Notes: generated from the sequence alone by a model not told the origin. Shown: positions 11,660-24,459, counted from the stretch's first letter. The stretch is 64,000 nucleotides of DNA from Campanula takesimana (GCA_026119855.1 JAOWBW010001462.1:62001-126000), one strand, 5' to 3'. Program-made: numbers and translations.

Positions 11660-11795
11660 GTAAGTAGGAGAGAGAATGAGTGGGAGAAATAGTAAAGATT
11701 CTTTTCCATTTTAGGAAGTGGACATATACTTTGGGATAGACTAAAAACAAAAGGTGGACATATACTCTGTGACGGAAAGAGTACTTAAAAGAACT
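11660..11795. repeat. Right end of a Stowaway-type MITE
   Basis: GAGAATGAGTGGGAGAAATA, then AAGATTCTTTTCCATTTTAG and a final GTGACGGAAAGAGTAC, resemble the 3' part of the MITE at 30971-31245. The left half is missing because the Athila-like LTR begins exactly here. Confidence 0.5.
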
Positions 11796-12839
11796 CTACT
11801 ATTCTAGATGCCCTTATGTGATGAAGAAACTATTACCAAAACCCGTTAGGTAACACTAGTGACAACACCAGTATTAACACTACTATTTTGGACTAACAAT
11901 CTCGTTCTTACTTTCACATTTCTTTACAAAGCATAAGTTATGTTCCTTCAAAAAACGCGTGGTGACATTTTTGTAAATAATTGGAACTTCTCAAACGGTT
12001 CTGGATATCAATATAAAGTCTTCTGTATATGATTTTCAAGCACATAAACCTTCTGGATATCAAGCTCAAGAGGTTCAAGATATAAATAACAAGGTCTTCT
12101 GGATATTATTTAACAAGCATAGCCTGTGAGAAAAAAAAAATTAAAGCTGAAAAGAACCTTTGAGACTGATAGCCAGAACCTTTGATATTGATAGCCAGAA
12201 CCTTTGAAAGTGATAGCTAGAATGTTTTTTCTGAGAGGAATTTTGAAGAGCAGTTGAAGTGTTAATAGATAGCCAGAAACAATGTTTAGGATGACCAGTT
12301 GCTGTGTTACGAAATTCCAGGGAGTGTGTTGAGGAGCGTCAGATGATTAGAAAAACACGTTTTTCCTACTCATTAGGAAAAACGCGTTTTACAGGAGACT
12401 AACCCACGCACAAAAGGGAACCTTTTTAATCAAGTTATCATATTCTAAACATGAACCATGAACAAATAAGTATGCAAGTGCTGCTAATAAAAAACTTTAA
12501 ACAAAACATTTTTTTTTAAGTAATGTACGAGAAAATTTGCTTTCGACGAATTTAAATGAGACTAAAACAAAGAAATTTGATGAAATTGTTAAGAACTCGA
12601 TATTTAGTATCAATTTCTCAATTTGAATGACTTTCTTTTCAACCAAATGACTTAAAAAATGATGGCGAATCCAAGCACCAATATATGAGTAAATTGTTCA
12701 AGCTTATATTGCATACTTGAATCCAAACACCATTATTTAATGTCTAAAATAATGGGTACATGAAACAAATACAAAACAATGGTGTCTTACCTTAGCATAT
12801 GTGACACACACACGTAGCTAACGATTTCTCGATAATCAC
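11796..12839. other. Non-coding region with short repeats and a strong hairpin
   Basis: No coding sequence recognised. At 12020-12260 the phrases CTTCTGGATATCA and AGCCAGAACCTTTGA are repeated several times. At 12352-12390 a 17-bp inverted repeat with one mismatch surrounds the 5-nt loop CTCAT (AAAACACGTTTTTCCTA against TAGGAAAAACGCGTTTT). AACACTAGTGACAACACC at 11854 recurs around the Copia remnant to the right (13553, 13605, 14264), so this may be its LTR or flank. Confidence 0.4.
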
Positions 12840-14480
12840 ATGGTCTTGTTTCCATCCCAACATTTACTCCCCCTATCATTTGGGAAATGTCCGTAATGAT
12901 TATTTTGGAATTTTAGATGGTGTATCTTAACCTGATCATGAACGTCCTCATTCCAGTGTCAAAATACTGCGGCCAACACTTGGCCCAACATCTATACCAA
13001 CACTGGTCTTAAATTTGAGACTTCACCATCTCTTGAATGTTCTACGGAGTCAAATAACTTTACATGACACAAAGTTGTGTCATCCTCTTGAACAAAATTG
13101 CATGTTTCTTGTCCACAAACACCAAATGTTAGGTGACTTTTTTCGTGTCATAACACAAGTGTTAGTATGATCAAAGACTTCACAAGTATTTTTATTAAAC
13201 TTTATCTCCAAGTCTTCATCACACAATCGGTTTATGCTTATCAGGCTTGCCATCAATTCATGAACATGCAATACATTGGTAAATTTCGGGAATCCAGGAA
13301 CATCTAGTGTCCCTTCCCAACAATTTCTCTTTTGGCTCCTCCATAAGTTACTAAGCCTCCATAAATAGATTCATCGTTTTGTTTTTTTAAAAAAAAGGAA
13401 AAAAAACTTTTTTTGTATGTCATGTTGCGTGAATATCTACTAGCAAAATACCATGATCCTGCATCGTTAGTCTTCAAGGCAGTGTAAACATCTTAGTCTT
13501 GAGTTTGGAAAAATTCTTGTGAACAATGTTAATGTTTTGTTTAAGGGTGTTGTCACTAGTGTTGGGTAACGTTGCACGCAACACCTGATTATGAGAATTG
13601 GTTTTATCACTAGTGTTATGTGGCATTAGTGATGACATCCTGTTTTTTGACAAATTGTTATTGAGTTTATAACAAAATATTGAATGTGTCCATGAGCATT
13701 AAAATAATGACATAAACTTTCTTTTCAGACTTTTTCATTGAAATAATATTTTTGTTTCCTTTTTCTTTCTTAAAAATAGTTTTGTTATTTTCTCTAAAAA
13801 GATTGATAACAATATTGTCAAGAGAATAATGAAACCCAATAATGAAACCCAATACCTGCCATGTGAGGCTTATCTAACTTGAGTACATCAGCCAACTTTG
13901 AAGTTTTGGTGTTTAGCTTTTCAAATGTGGCATCGACCAAATCCAATTTGATATTTGTCTTACCAAGTTCAACATCCTTTTCGTAAGGAGGACTTCCATT
14001 TGTGTCAATGAGTATCTCAACTTATTATTTGAGTTTTTCAACTCATCCTTCTCTTTTTTTTTAGAACCTCTATCTTTTTGCTTTCTTTCTTCCATTCCAT
14101 GAAAAGCTTCTAGCATCATTTAGCCTATCAATGAGCTCATCCTTACTTGAATCATCTTCGTCTAGACTTCCTGTATCAACATTAATTGAACCATGAAATC
14201 AAAAACTGTTAGTATACTTATTGAATGTTGGGCTTGGTGTTATCTCACTCTGGACAACACTAGTCACAACACCTTTAGAATATAATAGTGAATGCTCCCA
14301 CACCATGATCAACATGGATGATCGGTGAAGTTTTAATATTTTTTGCTCTTCTTCCTAATGATCACTAAGGGAAGCATAATTCAAGTCATCAAGAATATGA
14401 AGTCTCCCATAAGACGGATTACCAAGATTCAAAGTCATGACAACTGGATCGTACACAGAGAATATCAAGTGTCCAGCTCT
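12840..14480 (-). pseudogene. Copia gag/pre-integrase remnant
   Basis: At 13271..13080 the minus frame reads HELMASLISINRLCDEDLEI and KFNKNTCEVFDHTNTCVMT, the GAG-pre-integrase segment of Copia polyproteins. At 14119..13913 a lysine-rich, coiled-coil-like frame (EERKQKDRGSKKKEKDELKN, ending EVLLTKRMLNLVRQ) matches the region upstream of it in such elements. Stops and frameshifts are frequent, and no RT is left. Confidence 0.6.
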
Positions 14481-14922
14481 GATGCGTATTGAAAATGTCA
14501 ATGGCTTTGGATATGTGAGTTAAAAACTCATGTGGGTAATCCTGACCGTTTACCAACTATAACACTTTAACGACAGTCCTACAATCTTAAGAATAAAAGC
14601 ATTTTGAAATAGAGTTTACAGTGAAAAATTAAACCACACTAGAGATTAACTTTTCTCAAGTTATATAAACGTATAACTTGAGGGAGCCCGAAGGAAAGAC
14701 CTTCTATAAATATGAGTTTTACGTACAAGGTCGAAAGTTCCCTAATGATAATACATCAATCTTCTATAGAACGAATTTCTAATCTAAAATACACACATGT
14801 TTAAAAACACTCTAATCTTCAACCATATATAATAGCGAGATCGACCATATCCTTTTTCAATTGTTATCAGTTGATTCGGTATGGACTTTAGGTGAGAGTG
14901 CCAAGGTTTAAAGGGTGTGACC

Positions 14923-15600
14923 TGTTAGAATAGAGATCAGAAGAGACAAGAAAACTGAGAAAAGAAGAAAAATGCATGATCCGGCCGAACCATGGTATAG
15001 CCCCGGGCGGACCACGTGTAATCCGGTCGGACATAAGTTGCTACCCGTGCGGATTTTTTTGGCTTTGGCGAGAATGAGATTTCCGACGTAAGTCGGGTCC
15101 GAGCGAGTCAAAGGGTAGGTCCAGGCGGACCCCCCTGGACGGGAAAATTTGATATTTTTCGGGTTTTTTCAGGATTCCTTTTGTGTCTAAATTTAGGTCT
15201 TATTCTAGAATGGCTATATAAGCATGTTTCCGCCCCAAAACTCATTGTAACTCCAAATTTACATATTATATTGCAAGATCCTGGCTTGGTAGTTCCCACA
15301 GACGTAGTGAAAAATATTGACGAACTCGGAAAACAATTCTTTGTGTCTCTTTACTGTTTTTTATTCTTTTATCGTTCTTGCTTGTTGGGTGTGCGTTATA
15401 TATTCTTGTGATTTGTTTGTGTTTGGAGGGTCTATACCACAACAACTGGTATCAGAGCTTTAATTAGAGGATCCAAGGGTTTATTCAAGCAGTCAATAAT
15501 GGGCAATGATAAACAAGCGGTAGAAAAGTTCGATGGGTCTGACTACGCGTTTTGAAGGATGCAGATAGAAGATCTCTTGTATGGTAAGGATCTCTATAAA
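14923..15600 (+). mobile_element. 5' end of a third Copia element (LTR, primer site, gag start)
   Basis: The LTR is 14923..15444 (TGTTAG to ACAACA, 522 bp). After two bases the canonical primer site TGGTATCAGAGC sits at 15447-15458. The gag frame begins MGNDKQAVEKFDGSDYAF and continues RMQIEDLLYGKDLYKPL, the standard Copia gag N terminus. The expected Trp codon (YAFW) reads TGA at 15554-15556. The element breaks off near 15600 in hAT-like sequence. The LTR carries a cluster of CCGG/CGG-rich words (14977-15135). Confidence 0.75.
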
Positions 15601-16562
15601 CCTCTACGGGTTGTAACGGGTAACCCGTTTAACCCGTCAAAAATTAACGGGTTAAAGCGAGTTAAACCCGTTTGACCCGTTAGTATTAAAAGCTCGCACT
15701 GGAATTGAATCGTTGAAAACAAACCCTAGGCATTACGTTTCTCTCTCTGTTTCAATCAATGAAGACTCCGGCAGGAAAGGGTGATGGACCCGACAGCGGA
15801 GATCGGCGGCGGTGACAAATCCGACGACGGAGATCAGCGCCGGTGCCGAAAACGTCGACGGATGCCGGCGACTGTGACGGACAGAGAAAAAAGCGAAGAG
15901 GTTAGATCTGTCTAACCCTTAAAAAAGAAATCAAGGTTTTCTCTTCCATGGCCACATCAGGAGAAGTTTGGTTCGAGGAGAGAGAAAAGATAGGGAACGG
16001 TGGACACGGCCACAGCAGGAGAAGTTTCTAGGAAAGCCCCCTTTTCAAATTATTAATTTTTTCTTTTATTAATTTTTCATCCAAACTGGCTACACCTGGC
16101 TGCTATAAAAATGGGTTTGTTGTTTGTTTACTAAAAGTCTGCTACTTGCATTTAAGAAAAAACGGGGGGGGGGGGGTGTCAGTTGATTGTGACCAGACCC
16201 GACCCAAATTGACTATTGACTTTCATATACTTTTATGAATAAGAATTTTTTTTATTATTTTTATAGAAATAAATAATTAAGTTTTAAAAGTTAGTCAAAA
16301 TTTAAATAATTTAATTAAAAGTAACTATTATTATGGGACGGAAGGAAGGAGTTTATGTTGTGAAGCTAAACAACATTAACATTCCAGCAGTCACAACTGC
16401 CGAACCTGTTCGAATAAAACACATAGCAAAGGAGAAGTCACGGGTCAACCCGTCGCAACCCGCCAACACGCTACAACCCGTCCCGCTTAACCCGTGAAAT
16501 TAAACGGGTTCGACTCGCGCCAACCCACTAACCCGCCCCAACCCGCTCGGTTGACAGGACTA
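15601..16562. mobile_element. Non-autonomous hAT-like element, right end preserved
   Basis: Both ends of this block are packed with CGGGTT/AACCCG words (15608-15690 and 16438-16553). The right terminus CGGTTGACAGGACTA (ending 16562) is the form seen in many plant hAT MITEs, which read TAGTCCTGTCAACCG from outside. The matching left terminus is not present next to the Copia gag, so the left end is deleted. The middle (15700-15960) is GC-rich and gene-like but has no identifiable ORF. A G homopolymer lies at 16165-16176. Confidence 0.55.
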
Positions 16563-17840
16563 CCTTTTATTAATTCCGGGATATGCGAGTATACTAGTGT
16601 GTCTTAAACTTTTATAGCAGCATGCACATTGTCAATGATCAACGTTGTCTAATTTTCCAAAATATAAGAATGACCCAAACGGATCATCCCTAGCATAACA
16701 GTTTGAGTTGATGCATCTTATTATATTGACCAGATCTTCATAAACATAACAAAAAACAAGACTATTTCTGTCATAAAATGAATGTTAAAAAAAATCAAAA
16801 TTGCGTTTATCAAAGAGCAAATTTGAAACAAATTTAGACATTCAGTTTACAACGAAGGGAGTATATACTATACTATAGGGCGTGAACCTAGGATAAACAA
16901 GGTTAAAAACCTTGCACTCTACAAACGCATAATATTTGAAAATGGGGTACACCATGGGAATCTTATCTTAACAAAATTAATGGCCCTTGTTAAACGTGTG
17001 GAAGTATTGGGTGCACTTGCACCCAATAGCTCTAACTAACGTGGATCCACCCTTGCTAATGACACTGAAAATACAAGTTATATATGATCACTTTGGGTAC
17101 TTAATGCTGTCAAGTCACGACATTAAGCTTCAAGAATGCGAGGACAACCAGATAGCGGCCACAATATGATGAAAAATACTATTCCTTCCCTCCCAAATTG
17201 TAGAAAACAGAAATTATTTTTTGGGACAATGGAAAATAGTAAACGAGAAAATCATTTCAGAAGAGGGAGTAGAAGGGTAAAAGTTGCTTCTTCTTTTTTA
17301 AGATGGGGGGTATGATAGTTAGGTCCATCCAAGACATGGGGAGGTGACCAAAAGACATGTACGTGAAGACCTCTACTTACTAATGTCATTGAAATGTCTA
17401 ATTTAGTTTAATCGTCAAGTAGTAATATAGAAATAGGGAATACATACATTACATACAGAATCTCCAGCTCCGAATGAAAAGGTTATGAGTTATGACCTCC
17501 TCTTTCTAGAGATCCTCCTTTCTTCCCTCACCTACTCTCATGCTTCCCTTTTTTCCCCCACCACACAACACAACTAAATTTATTCATTATTTCAATAAAA
17601 ATATTATTTTTTTCATTAATATTAGCTTTATATTAAAAATAACCCACCTAAAATATTTCTCTCTTTTCCCCCCTCCCTTGCATTTTAATTTTTTCTGTCT
17701 CTCTCATTCTCATGCCACCATCAATTCTTCCCATTTATCCAACAGAAACACAGAGAAAGAAACAATAACGAAGAGATTCTAAATAATTGTTTTTCATGAT
17801 CAGATGAATTCATCTCCTGACCTACCTGTTTTTCCTATAC
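16563..17840. other. Intergenic region upstream of the TTL gene
   Basis: AT-rich with no supported gene. Positions 16840-16865 hold a weak MITE-like ACGAAGGGAGTATA. Positions 17500-17720 are strongly CT-rich on the plus strand. Confidence 0.4.
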
Positions 17841-17847
17841 TATATAA
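17841..17847 (+). promoter_or_regulatory. TATA box of the TTL gene
   Basis: TATATAA inside CTATACTATATAATCC, about 270 bp before the ATG at 18113. The spacing allows a long 5' UTR. Confidence 0.5.
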
Positions 17848-18112
17848 TCCAGAACCCTTGATTCATAACAATCCCTAATTTTCATTTTCTCTTTTGTACC
17901 CCTCCCCTCTTGCTTAGGGGCTCTTTTCTTGGCATCCAAGTTTCTCCTCTTTCGTTGTATATTGATTGAGGAAGACAAAGAAAATCTGAAAATAATGTAA
18001 AAGGTATTTGACATTCATTCATTTCTCCAAACATCATTTGGTTATTCTTACACATAATTTCTCAACAAGTCAGCTTGGAAAAAGGCTTATAGCTAACCTA
18101 GAATATTGTGTC

Positions 18113-21100
18113 ATGAGTGATACCCCGGGTTCACCGGAGAAAAAATCCGGTTGTGGGATATTGAATGCAGTTTTTGGAAGAGGATGGCCAAGAAGAACAA
18201 CCTCCACGGGTTCTCTCCCCACAGCCAATGTGGCTCCTAATCTCCCCAGAAATCCAAGCACCCCAAACTCGAGACGAAGAAGAGGTGGATCAGATGATGG
18301 CCCATGTCTTGACACATCATCAAGTGGCTCATCGGACCAATCTCAGAGACAAACCGATAGAATCATAGCTCGACCGGGTCAAAACCATCACCAAAACAGA
18401 GCCCCTTCACCTTCCCCTGTCCATTATCAACCTCTAGCCCCACCCGTAAACCAAGGGAGAAAAATTAATGACCAAAATGGTCACGGAGGGTATGGTCAAA
18501 ATAGAAGGGTCCCACAAGCAGCTATAGGGTTGTCGGGAGAGCTAGACAGCATGATAACCGATCACCAGAGATCAAAGGGTGCTAGTAGCTTGGTTCGCGC
18601 TTCCTCTGGAAACGTTATGTTGTATGGCAATTTGGGTAATTTGAGGCAACCGGGAGGGACAACTTATAATAACAATGTTCTTGATCATAAGACTACAAAA
18701 GAATCCTCAACACCACCTAATGGGAAATACATGAATAATGCAACGGGAAATGTAGGGAAAAAATCGAATGAAGAGCACTATAAATCCGAGAAACCCCCAC
18801 CTGCATCTTCTTTGTGTCGGGCAATCTCTACAAGAATGGATCCAGAGCAATTAAAGATTATGGGTAATGAAGATTACAAGAACGGGAGATTTGCGGAAGC
18901 CTTGGCTTTATACGATGCAGCAATTTCAATTGACCCGAATGTAGCTTCGTATAGGAGCAACAAAAGTGCAGCATTAACTGCCTTGGGTAGGCTTTTGGAG
19001 GCAGTATTTGAATGCAGAGAGGCCATTCGAATTGATCCTCGTTATCAAAGAGCCCATAATCGTTTGGCCACCCTCTACCTCAGGTAATACTCCCTCCGTC
19101 CCATAATCATAGTCCCACTTGACTATTCAAACATTTTAACAACATATTTTCATTTTCATTACGACCCTTAATGAGGTCCAGTTATAACTACTCAATGGAT
19201 TGATTCATCACAAGGTTATGTTTGAAAATTCAATCACTTTAACACCTTAAATTTAGAAATAGAACTATCTTTTTGGACAAACATAAATGAAAATGAAAAT
19301 GAAAATGAAAATGAAAATGAAAATGAAAATGAAAATGAAAATGAAAATGAAAATGAAAACTATAAATGTACCTTTGAACGATCGTGACAATCACGCCTTT
19401 CAGAGAGCTTATTATGTCCTTTTCTGTTTGCTGATGCAGATTAGGGGATGCTGAAAAGACAATATATCACTATAAGCATGCAGGAGCAGAAGCTGATCCA
19501 GATGTTCTCGCAAAAGCTAGAAATGTTCAGCTTCATTTAAATAGATGCACAGAAGCAAAGAAACAAAGAGATTGGAATACCCTTCATAAAGAAACCGGCT
19601 TGGCCATATCCTCTGGTGCGGACTCTGCACCACTGGTGAGTCGCAAAGCATAAATTAACACCCTTCCATTGTCTTTTTTATTTGGATGTTTTAGAAGTTG
19701 AGCTAAAAAAAAAAATTCTTAAATTTATGGGGATTTTATTTTGGCAAGATATTCGCATTGAAAGCCGAGGCATTGTTGAAGCTCCATAAGCACCAAGAAG
19801 CAGATGAAGTCTTAACAAACGGTCCAAACTTTGATGTTGACGACTGCACTAAGTTCTTTGGTCCATTTGGTCATGCTAATGTGCTAGTTATTCAGGCTCA
19901 AGTTGATTTGGTAGCTGGCAGGTCAGTTTCCCTGATCACATTAACTTGTTTCTAAATGAAAAGAGAAAAAAAATTAGTCTTACCCCAAATTTAGTAGCTG
20001 CTACTCACTCCGTACCGGAATAAATGTTACAGTTGACATGACAGGTCAAATTTTTAAGCTTTTGCTCACAAAATGGCTCCTTGCATTTCCCATGACATTA
20101 TTCCCAATCTGTTCATATGCGCAGAGTAACTTTTGCTCACAAAACAGCTCCTTGCATTTCCCATGACATTGCATTGTCTGTGTTTACTAAAATGTGTAGT
20201 TTAGGAAGATTACCAAACTTTATATCCTATTTTTATAAATGGAACACCTGTTTTGGGATATACTAAAATGGAAAGTGGGACATTCATTCCGGGACGGAGG
20301 GGGTGATATATATAAGTAGCCTTACTATTCACCTTATAAACTTGTCCTATTACAAGTATACATTGGAATAAGATATTTATTTATTAGCGGTGGATTAAAC
20401 AACTTCCTTAAAAATGGACACTCATTTAAAGACAATTTTCTGACAGATTAGACGAGGCAGTGGCGGCAGCCCAAAGAGCAAATCGGCTGGACTCGAACAA
20501 CAGAGAAGTGAACATGGTAATGAGGAGGACAAAAGCAGTGGCAGCAGCAAGGACAAATGGGAATGAGCTATTCAAGGCAGGAAGATACTCTGAAGCATGT
20601 GTTGCTTATGGTGAAGGGCTTGAACATGACCCTTACAACTCGGTCTTGCTCTGCAACCGAGGAGCTTGTCGATCGAAGCTTGGTCAATTTGAAAAGGCGA
20701 TTGAGGATTGCACCGCTGCACTAAATATCCGACCATCATATAGTAGAGCCAGATTAAGAAGAGCTGATTGCAACTCCAAGGTAATCCTAACACATTAATA
20801 AAGCAACAATAAAAGTCGTGATATACTCCCTCCGTCCCACTTAAAATTAGACATTTTAAGGTTTGTAAAAGAACTAAGGATAAGTGTATAATGTTAAGGT
20901 GTTGTGAGTATGGAAAGTGGGGTATGGATTGTTAGTGGGGTAGAGAATAGTAAGTGGGTTATGTCTGAGTAAGACAAGTGGACCCCATTAATTAAAAAAT
21001 ATTAAAGACTTTCTATGTTGGGCTTGTCTAATATTTAGTGGACTGCCTAAAAGAAAAATAAGTCTAATTTTTCAGTGGGGACTGGGAGGGTAATACATAT

Positions 21101-21951
21101 ATGGCCAGTTCAGGAAAAGTTGCTTACTATCTGGACTAAAATGATCTTTCTAAATTTGCGTGAAAAGTAAAATTAAGACGGTCTTTTTGGGTCAGAGAGA
21201 GTATTATCAAGTCAATTAAAGTGATAATGTTAATTGCAAGAATAGAAGGATGAAATTTTTTCATGTTAAACTTTGTTAATATAGTTGGAAAGATGGGAGG
21301 CTTCAATACAAGACTACGAGGTGTTGATGAGGGAAACACCGGAAGATGAGGAGGTAGGCAAGGCATTGAACGAGGCTCGAGCGCAATTGAAGAAACAGAG
21401 AGGTGGTAGAAATGAAAACGTGAAGGACACAACGGTTGGTAACGGTCATGGTCACAATGTGGTCACTGTATCAAGCGTTGAACACTTCAGAGAGCAAGTA
21501 GCATATTCTGGTAAAAACAAAAAAAAATTATCCTACTCTGCAGTTTAAATTTCATTCTGTATTCTGTCATTAAAAAAAATGATTGATGATATCTAAATTT
21601 TGATGATTGGCAGGTATTTCAGTTGTATTATTCAGTAACAAACAAAGTGACACGCAAATATTGAACTTTATGGAGAAAATCAGCAAACGACATCCTTCAG
21701 TCTCATTCCTAAAGGTATAACAAGCAACTTTATCGCAAAAGTAGTGTGAAATTTCATATATTTTTTTGTTAACACGAAAAGGAAACAATATATAGGTGGA
21801 TGTGGAAGAGCACCCTTCGTTGGGAAGATCAGAAGGAGCAAGTTCATTGCCAGTATTCAAGATTTACAAGAACGGATCAAGAGCCAAAGAGATACCAGGA
21901 GACAACCAAGAATTGTTAGAGAGTTCCATCAAATTCTACACAACCAGTTAA
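18113..21951 (+). CDS. TTL: TPR-repeat thioredoxin-like protein (TTL family), seven exons
   Basis: Exons: 18113-19083, 19440-19635, 19749-19921, 20447-20780, 21285-21510, 21614-21714, 21796-21951. All introns are GT-AG and the phases join, giving 2,157 nt and 718 aa. The start MSDTPGSPEKKSGCG is the first ATG of the frame. Residues 1-235 are Ser/Pro/Asn-rich and probably disordered, and include GASSLVRASSGNVMLYGNLG, a block typical of the family. TPR units begin near residue 242 (MGNEDYKNGRFAEALALYDA) and a second TPR set is in exon 4 (GNELFKAGRYSEACVAYGEG). The C-terminal 100 residues form a thioredoxin-like fold (ISVVLFSNKQSD, SFLKVDVEEHPSL, SLPVFKIYKNG). The usual WCGPC is replaced by SNKQS, so it should bind rather than reduce partners. 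Family members are cytosolic or membrane-associated scaffolds in osmotic-stress, brassinosteroid and cellulose-synthesis pathways. Gene intact; no breaks seen. Confidence 0.93.
19090..19283. repeat. Truncated Stowaway MITE in TTL intron 1
   Basis: CTCCCTCCGTCCC follows a TA only six bases after the exon-1 donor. The right terminal repeat is missing: the sequence runs into a hexanucleotide array after CTTTTTGGACAAACATAA. Confidence 0.65.
19284..19359 (+). repeat. AAATGA hexanucleotide microsatellite
   Basis: About 12 perfect tandem copies of AAATGA inside TTL intron 1, joined to the broken end of the MITE. Confidence 0.95.
20004..20305. repeat. Stowaway-like MITE in TTL intron 3
   Basis: Left end CTCACTCCGTACCGG after TA, right end CCGGGACGGAGGGGG. 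Within it AACTTTTGCTCACAAAA and CTCCTTGCATTTCCCATGAC occur twice, an internal tandem duplication. Confidence 0.65.
20825..21090. repeat. Stowaway MITE in TTL intron 4
   Basis: CTCCCTCCGTCCCACTT at the left and AGTGGGGACTGGGAGGG at the right, with TA on both sides (20823-20824 and 21091-21092). About 266 bp. Confidence 0.75.
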
Positions 21952-22769
21952 AAAAAAAGCACTGAGAAAAGATTGGAATTAATTGTGGGTTCTTTCGAAT
22001 TCCCTGCCACAGTTCCACGGGAATCATCACCGACGAGTGCTTACATTGAGAGAAAGCAGCACGGGAGCCAGTCGAGAATACATTTTCTTGTTTTAGTCTA
22101 GATGGGGAAGAAAACAAAAAAGGTAGGATTCAACGTGGAGCAGCAAAAATGGGTTTAAAATTATATGGGACTTAACAGTGATAAATTCTTTATAGTTTGA
22201 CAATTACTTTTGGCTCTTCAATCCATTTTTTTACTTTAGTGCCCTAGCATTGCTCTTTCTCACATGAGGACATACAGTATTCATTAGCCATGATGCTGCA
22301 GACGACATGTGCTTGGCATTTGAATTTCTAATAAACAAAACATCAAACACTTAGAACGCACACCTCATACACCCCAAGAACACATTGAGATTATAATTAA
22401 CTATTGATGATAAGAGGATTCTTGAAAATGGCATGCTTGTAGTTCTTGATATTGTTATTCCAGTATAAAAGTGAAGGCTAGCTAGTACCTGATGGGCAAT
22501 TGGGAAATATGAGCCAACTCCGAGTATGAGCCACCATTCCACAGGACCGGAGCACCTCATCTCACCACCAGCGTCACAGAAATCGTTTCTTTTTCGTATT
22601 GCCCACGCAGTATTTGCAAAAGGGCTAATGTTGGCGACCCTCAAACTTTGGGGTGTTTTTCTATAAGGGCAAATCGCAATTTAGGTTTCAAAGTTTAAGT
22701 AATTTGTATCAAATGGAGTTTGGTGTTCTAATTTTATCAATTTAAGATCTAAAATTAATAACATTAGTT
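21952..22769. other. TTL 3' flank and start of a broken repeat
   Basis: No second gene found. From about 22650 the sequence (CTTTGGGGTG, then GCAATTTAGG) resembles the terminal part of a non-autonomous DNA transposon. It seems to continue after the LTR element at 26422 (TTTAAACTTTGGATCC), suggesting the LTR element landed inside it. Confidence 0.35.
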
Positions 22770-23429
22770 TGTTTTGGTCAATTTTCGACAATTGGACAAA
22801 TATAAAGAAGTAGGGTACAAATGGAATATAGATTTTCAGAGTTCAAGATGTAGAACAGGATTCAAGACGTAGACGCAGGATGTAACGAGGAAAGCCCTTG
22901 GAACAATCGTCCTCCGGCACAAAACTTCGGGAGATTTTGGAAACCTGCCTTAACCTTCAAAATTCACTAAGTATTTGAGAGGATTACAAAGATGAAGTAT
23001 AGAGAGAGTTTACTGAGAAGTGAGTGTGTGATTACCGTGTTTGATCTCTCTTTTTATACTAAAATAGGAATAACAAACTAAGCTAAAATATCCTTATATT
23101 CTCAGAGATCTTCTGATTTTTTTGTAGACTCGGTCATCCCTTTCCTTGTAAACGTGGGAGACTTTACTTGACGTGCATTGGTATAAAACATGTGTGTATT
23201 TGACTTGGTCCATGAGTCCTCCATGTGCTAATCATTTATCTCATGTGTGAATTAATAACAACCCTATAAAGTAGGAACAATAAAATTGCCACTCAAGATG
23301 TTAGGTCGTCAACTCAGGATGTCACATCAGGATGTAAAGTCAACATGTAGAGTCGAGATGTAAGATGTAAAATCAAGTCGTTATTTCTAGGATGTAGATA
23401 TAATGTTGTGAGATTTTTCACCGCAAACA
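22770..23429 (-). repeat. 3' LTR of the non-autonomous element
   Basis: Begins TGTTTTGGTC and ends CCGCAAACA. It contains a series of AAGATGT/CAGGATGT/ACATGT words near 23295-23400. Confidence 0.85.
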
Positions 23430-24459
23430 ATTGCCCCCAATTTTTTTGAATTGAGCAAACATAGAAATTCAAGAAATTTTCATAACAGTTGATGTCCACT
23501 ACCATTTATGAGGCAGGTGATGTAAGCTCCAAGATGCAATTGATCACGCAAAAAACAAAAAGAAAGACGAAGAATATGATATTTTGGTGATTGTCTTAAA
23601 GACAAATTTTTTTTGTTTGCAACATGTCTGTTTGGACATGTTAGGTTGTAATTTTTTTTGAATCATGTCTTGTGATAGCATGGTTAAAACTTATGGATGT
23701 TTCCTGTTTTAGGATTAGTGTGTTTGATCATTTTTGGTATTTTGATAATAGACTGGTCGTACGGTTAGGATTAGCGATGTAAGGAATGGTTGGTAACATG
23801 TTGTTGTTACAAGTTGGGAATCATGATGAAAAAAATGAAAAGATGTTTATCTTTATATCCCGTGTACGTTTGGTAATATGTAAATGCTACAACCAGTGAT
23901 TTCAACTTGAATTCATAATTTTAATTAAGTGCAAGAAGGTAATCAACATATACATGACACATTGGCCCACCTACAACTTAACTAAAACATGAAAATCGTG
24001 CCGACGGGCGAAGGTGTAGAAACCTTAAACACATAAGAAAGGTGTAAAACCTTTAAACCTTAGAAAGGTGTAAAACCTTATACCTTGGATGGAATTGTAC
24101 TTTGATTTTGCCTGTTGGCCTTGAATTCTGACTCATGTGAACATTTTTTTAATACTTGGATCAACATGTAACATCTCTGATCAACATGTAACATCTGAAA
24201 AACTTGGATCAACATGTAAACATCTTGACCTGAATAGAGATTTTGAGTTTCCTCGCAAAGCAAAAACATGTTAGGGTTGGGTGTTAGATTGGCTAACACC
24301 CCTCCGATGCTTAAGTCAGTAGATGTTTGATGAAGATAAATCAAATTGAAACAACATAATTGAAATAAAGCAATATAAATGCACACCTGATTTTCTGAAT
24401 TAAGTTGACAAGCTACAACTTACATAAAGTACAACTTGAGATGCATTGCATTCCAACTT

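Noticed and set aside
18008..18112. N-terminal extension of the TTL protein from 18008
   Set aside because: It begins with TTG and the added residues are unlike the family; the ATG at 18113 fits.
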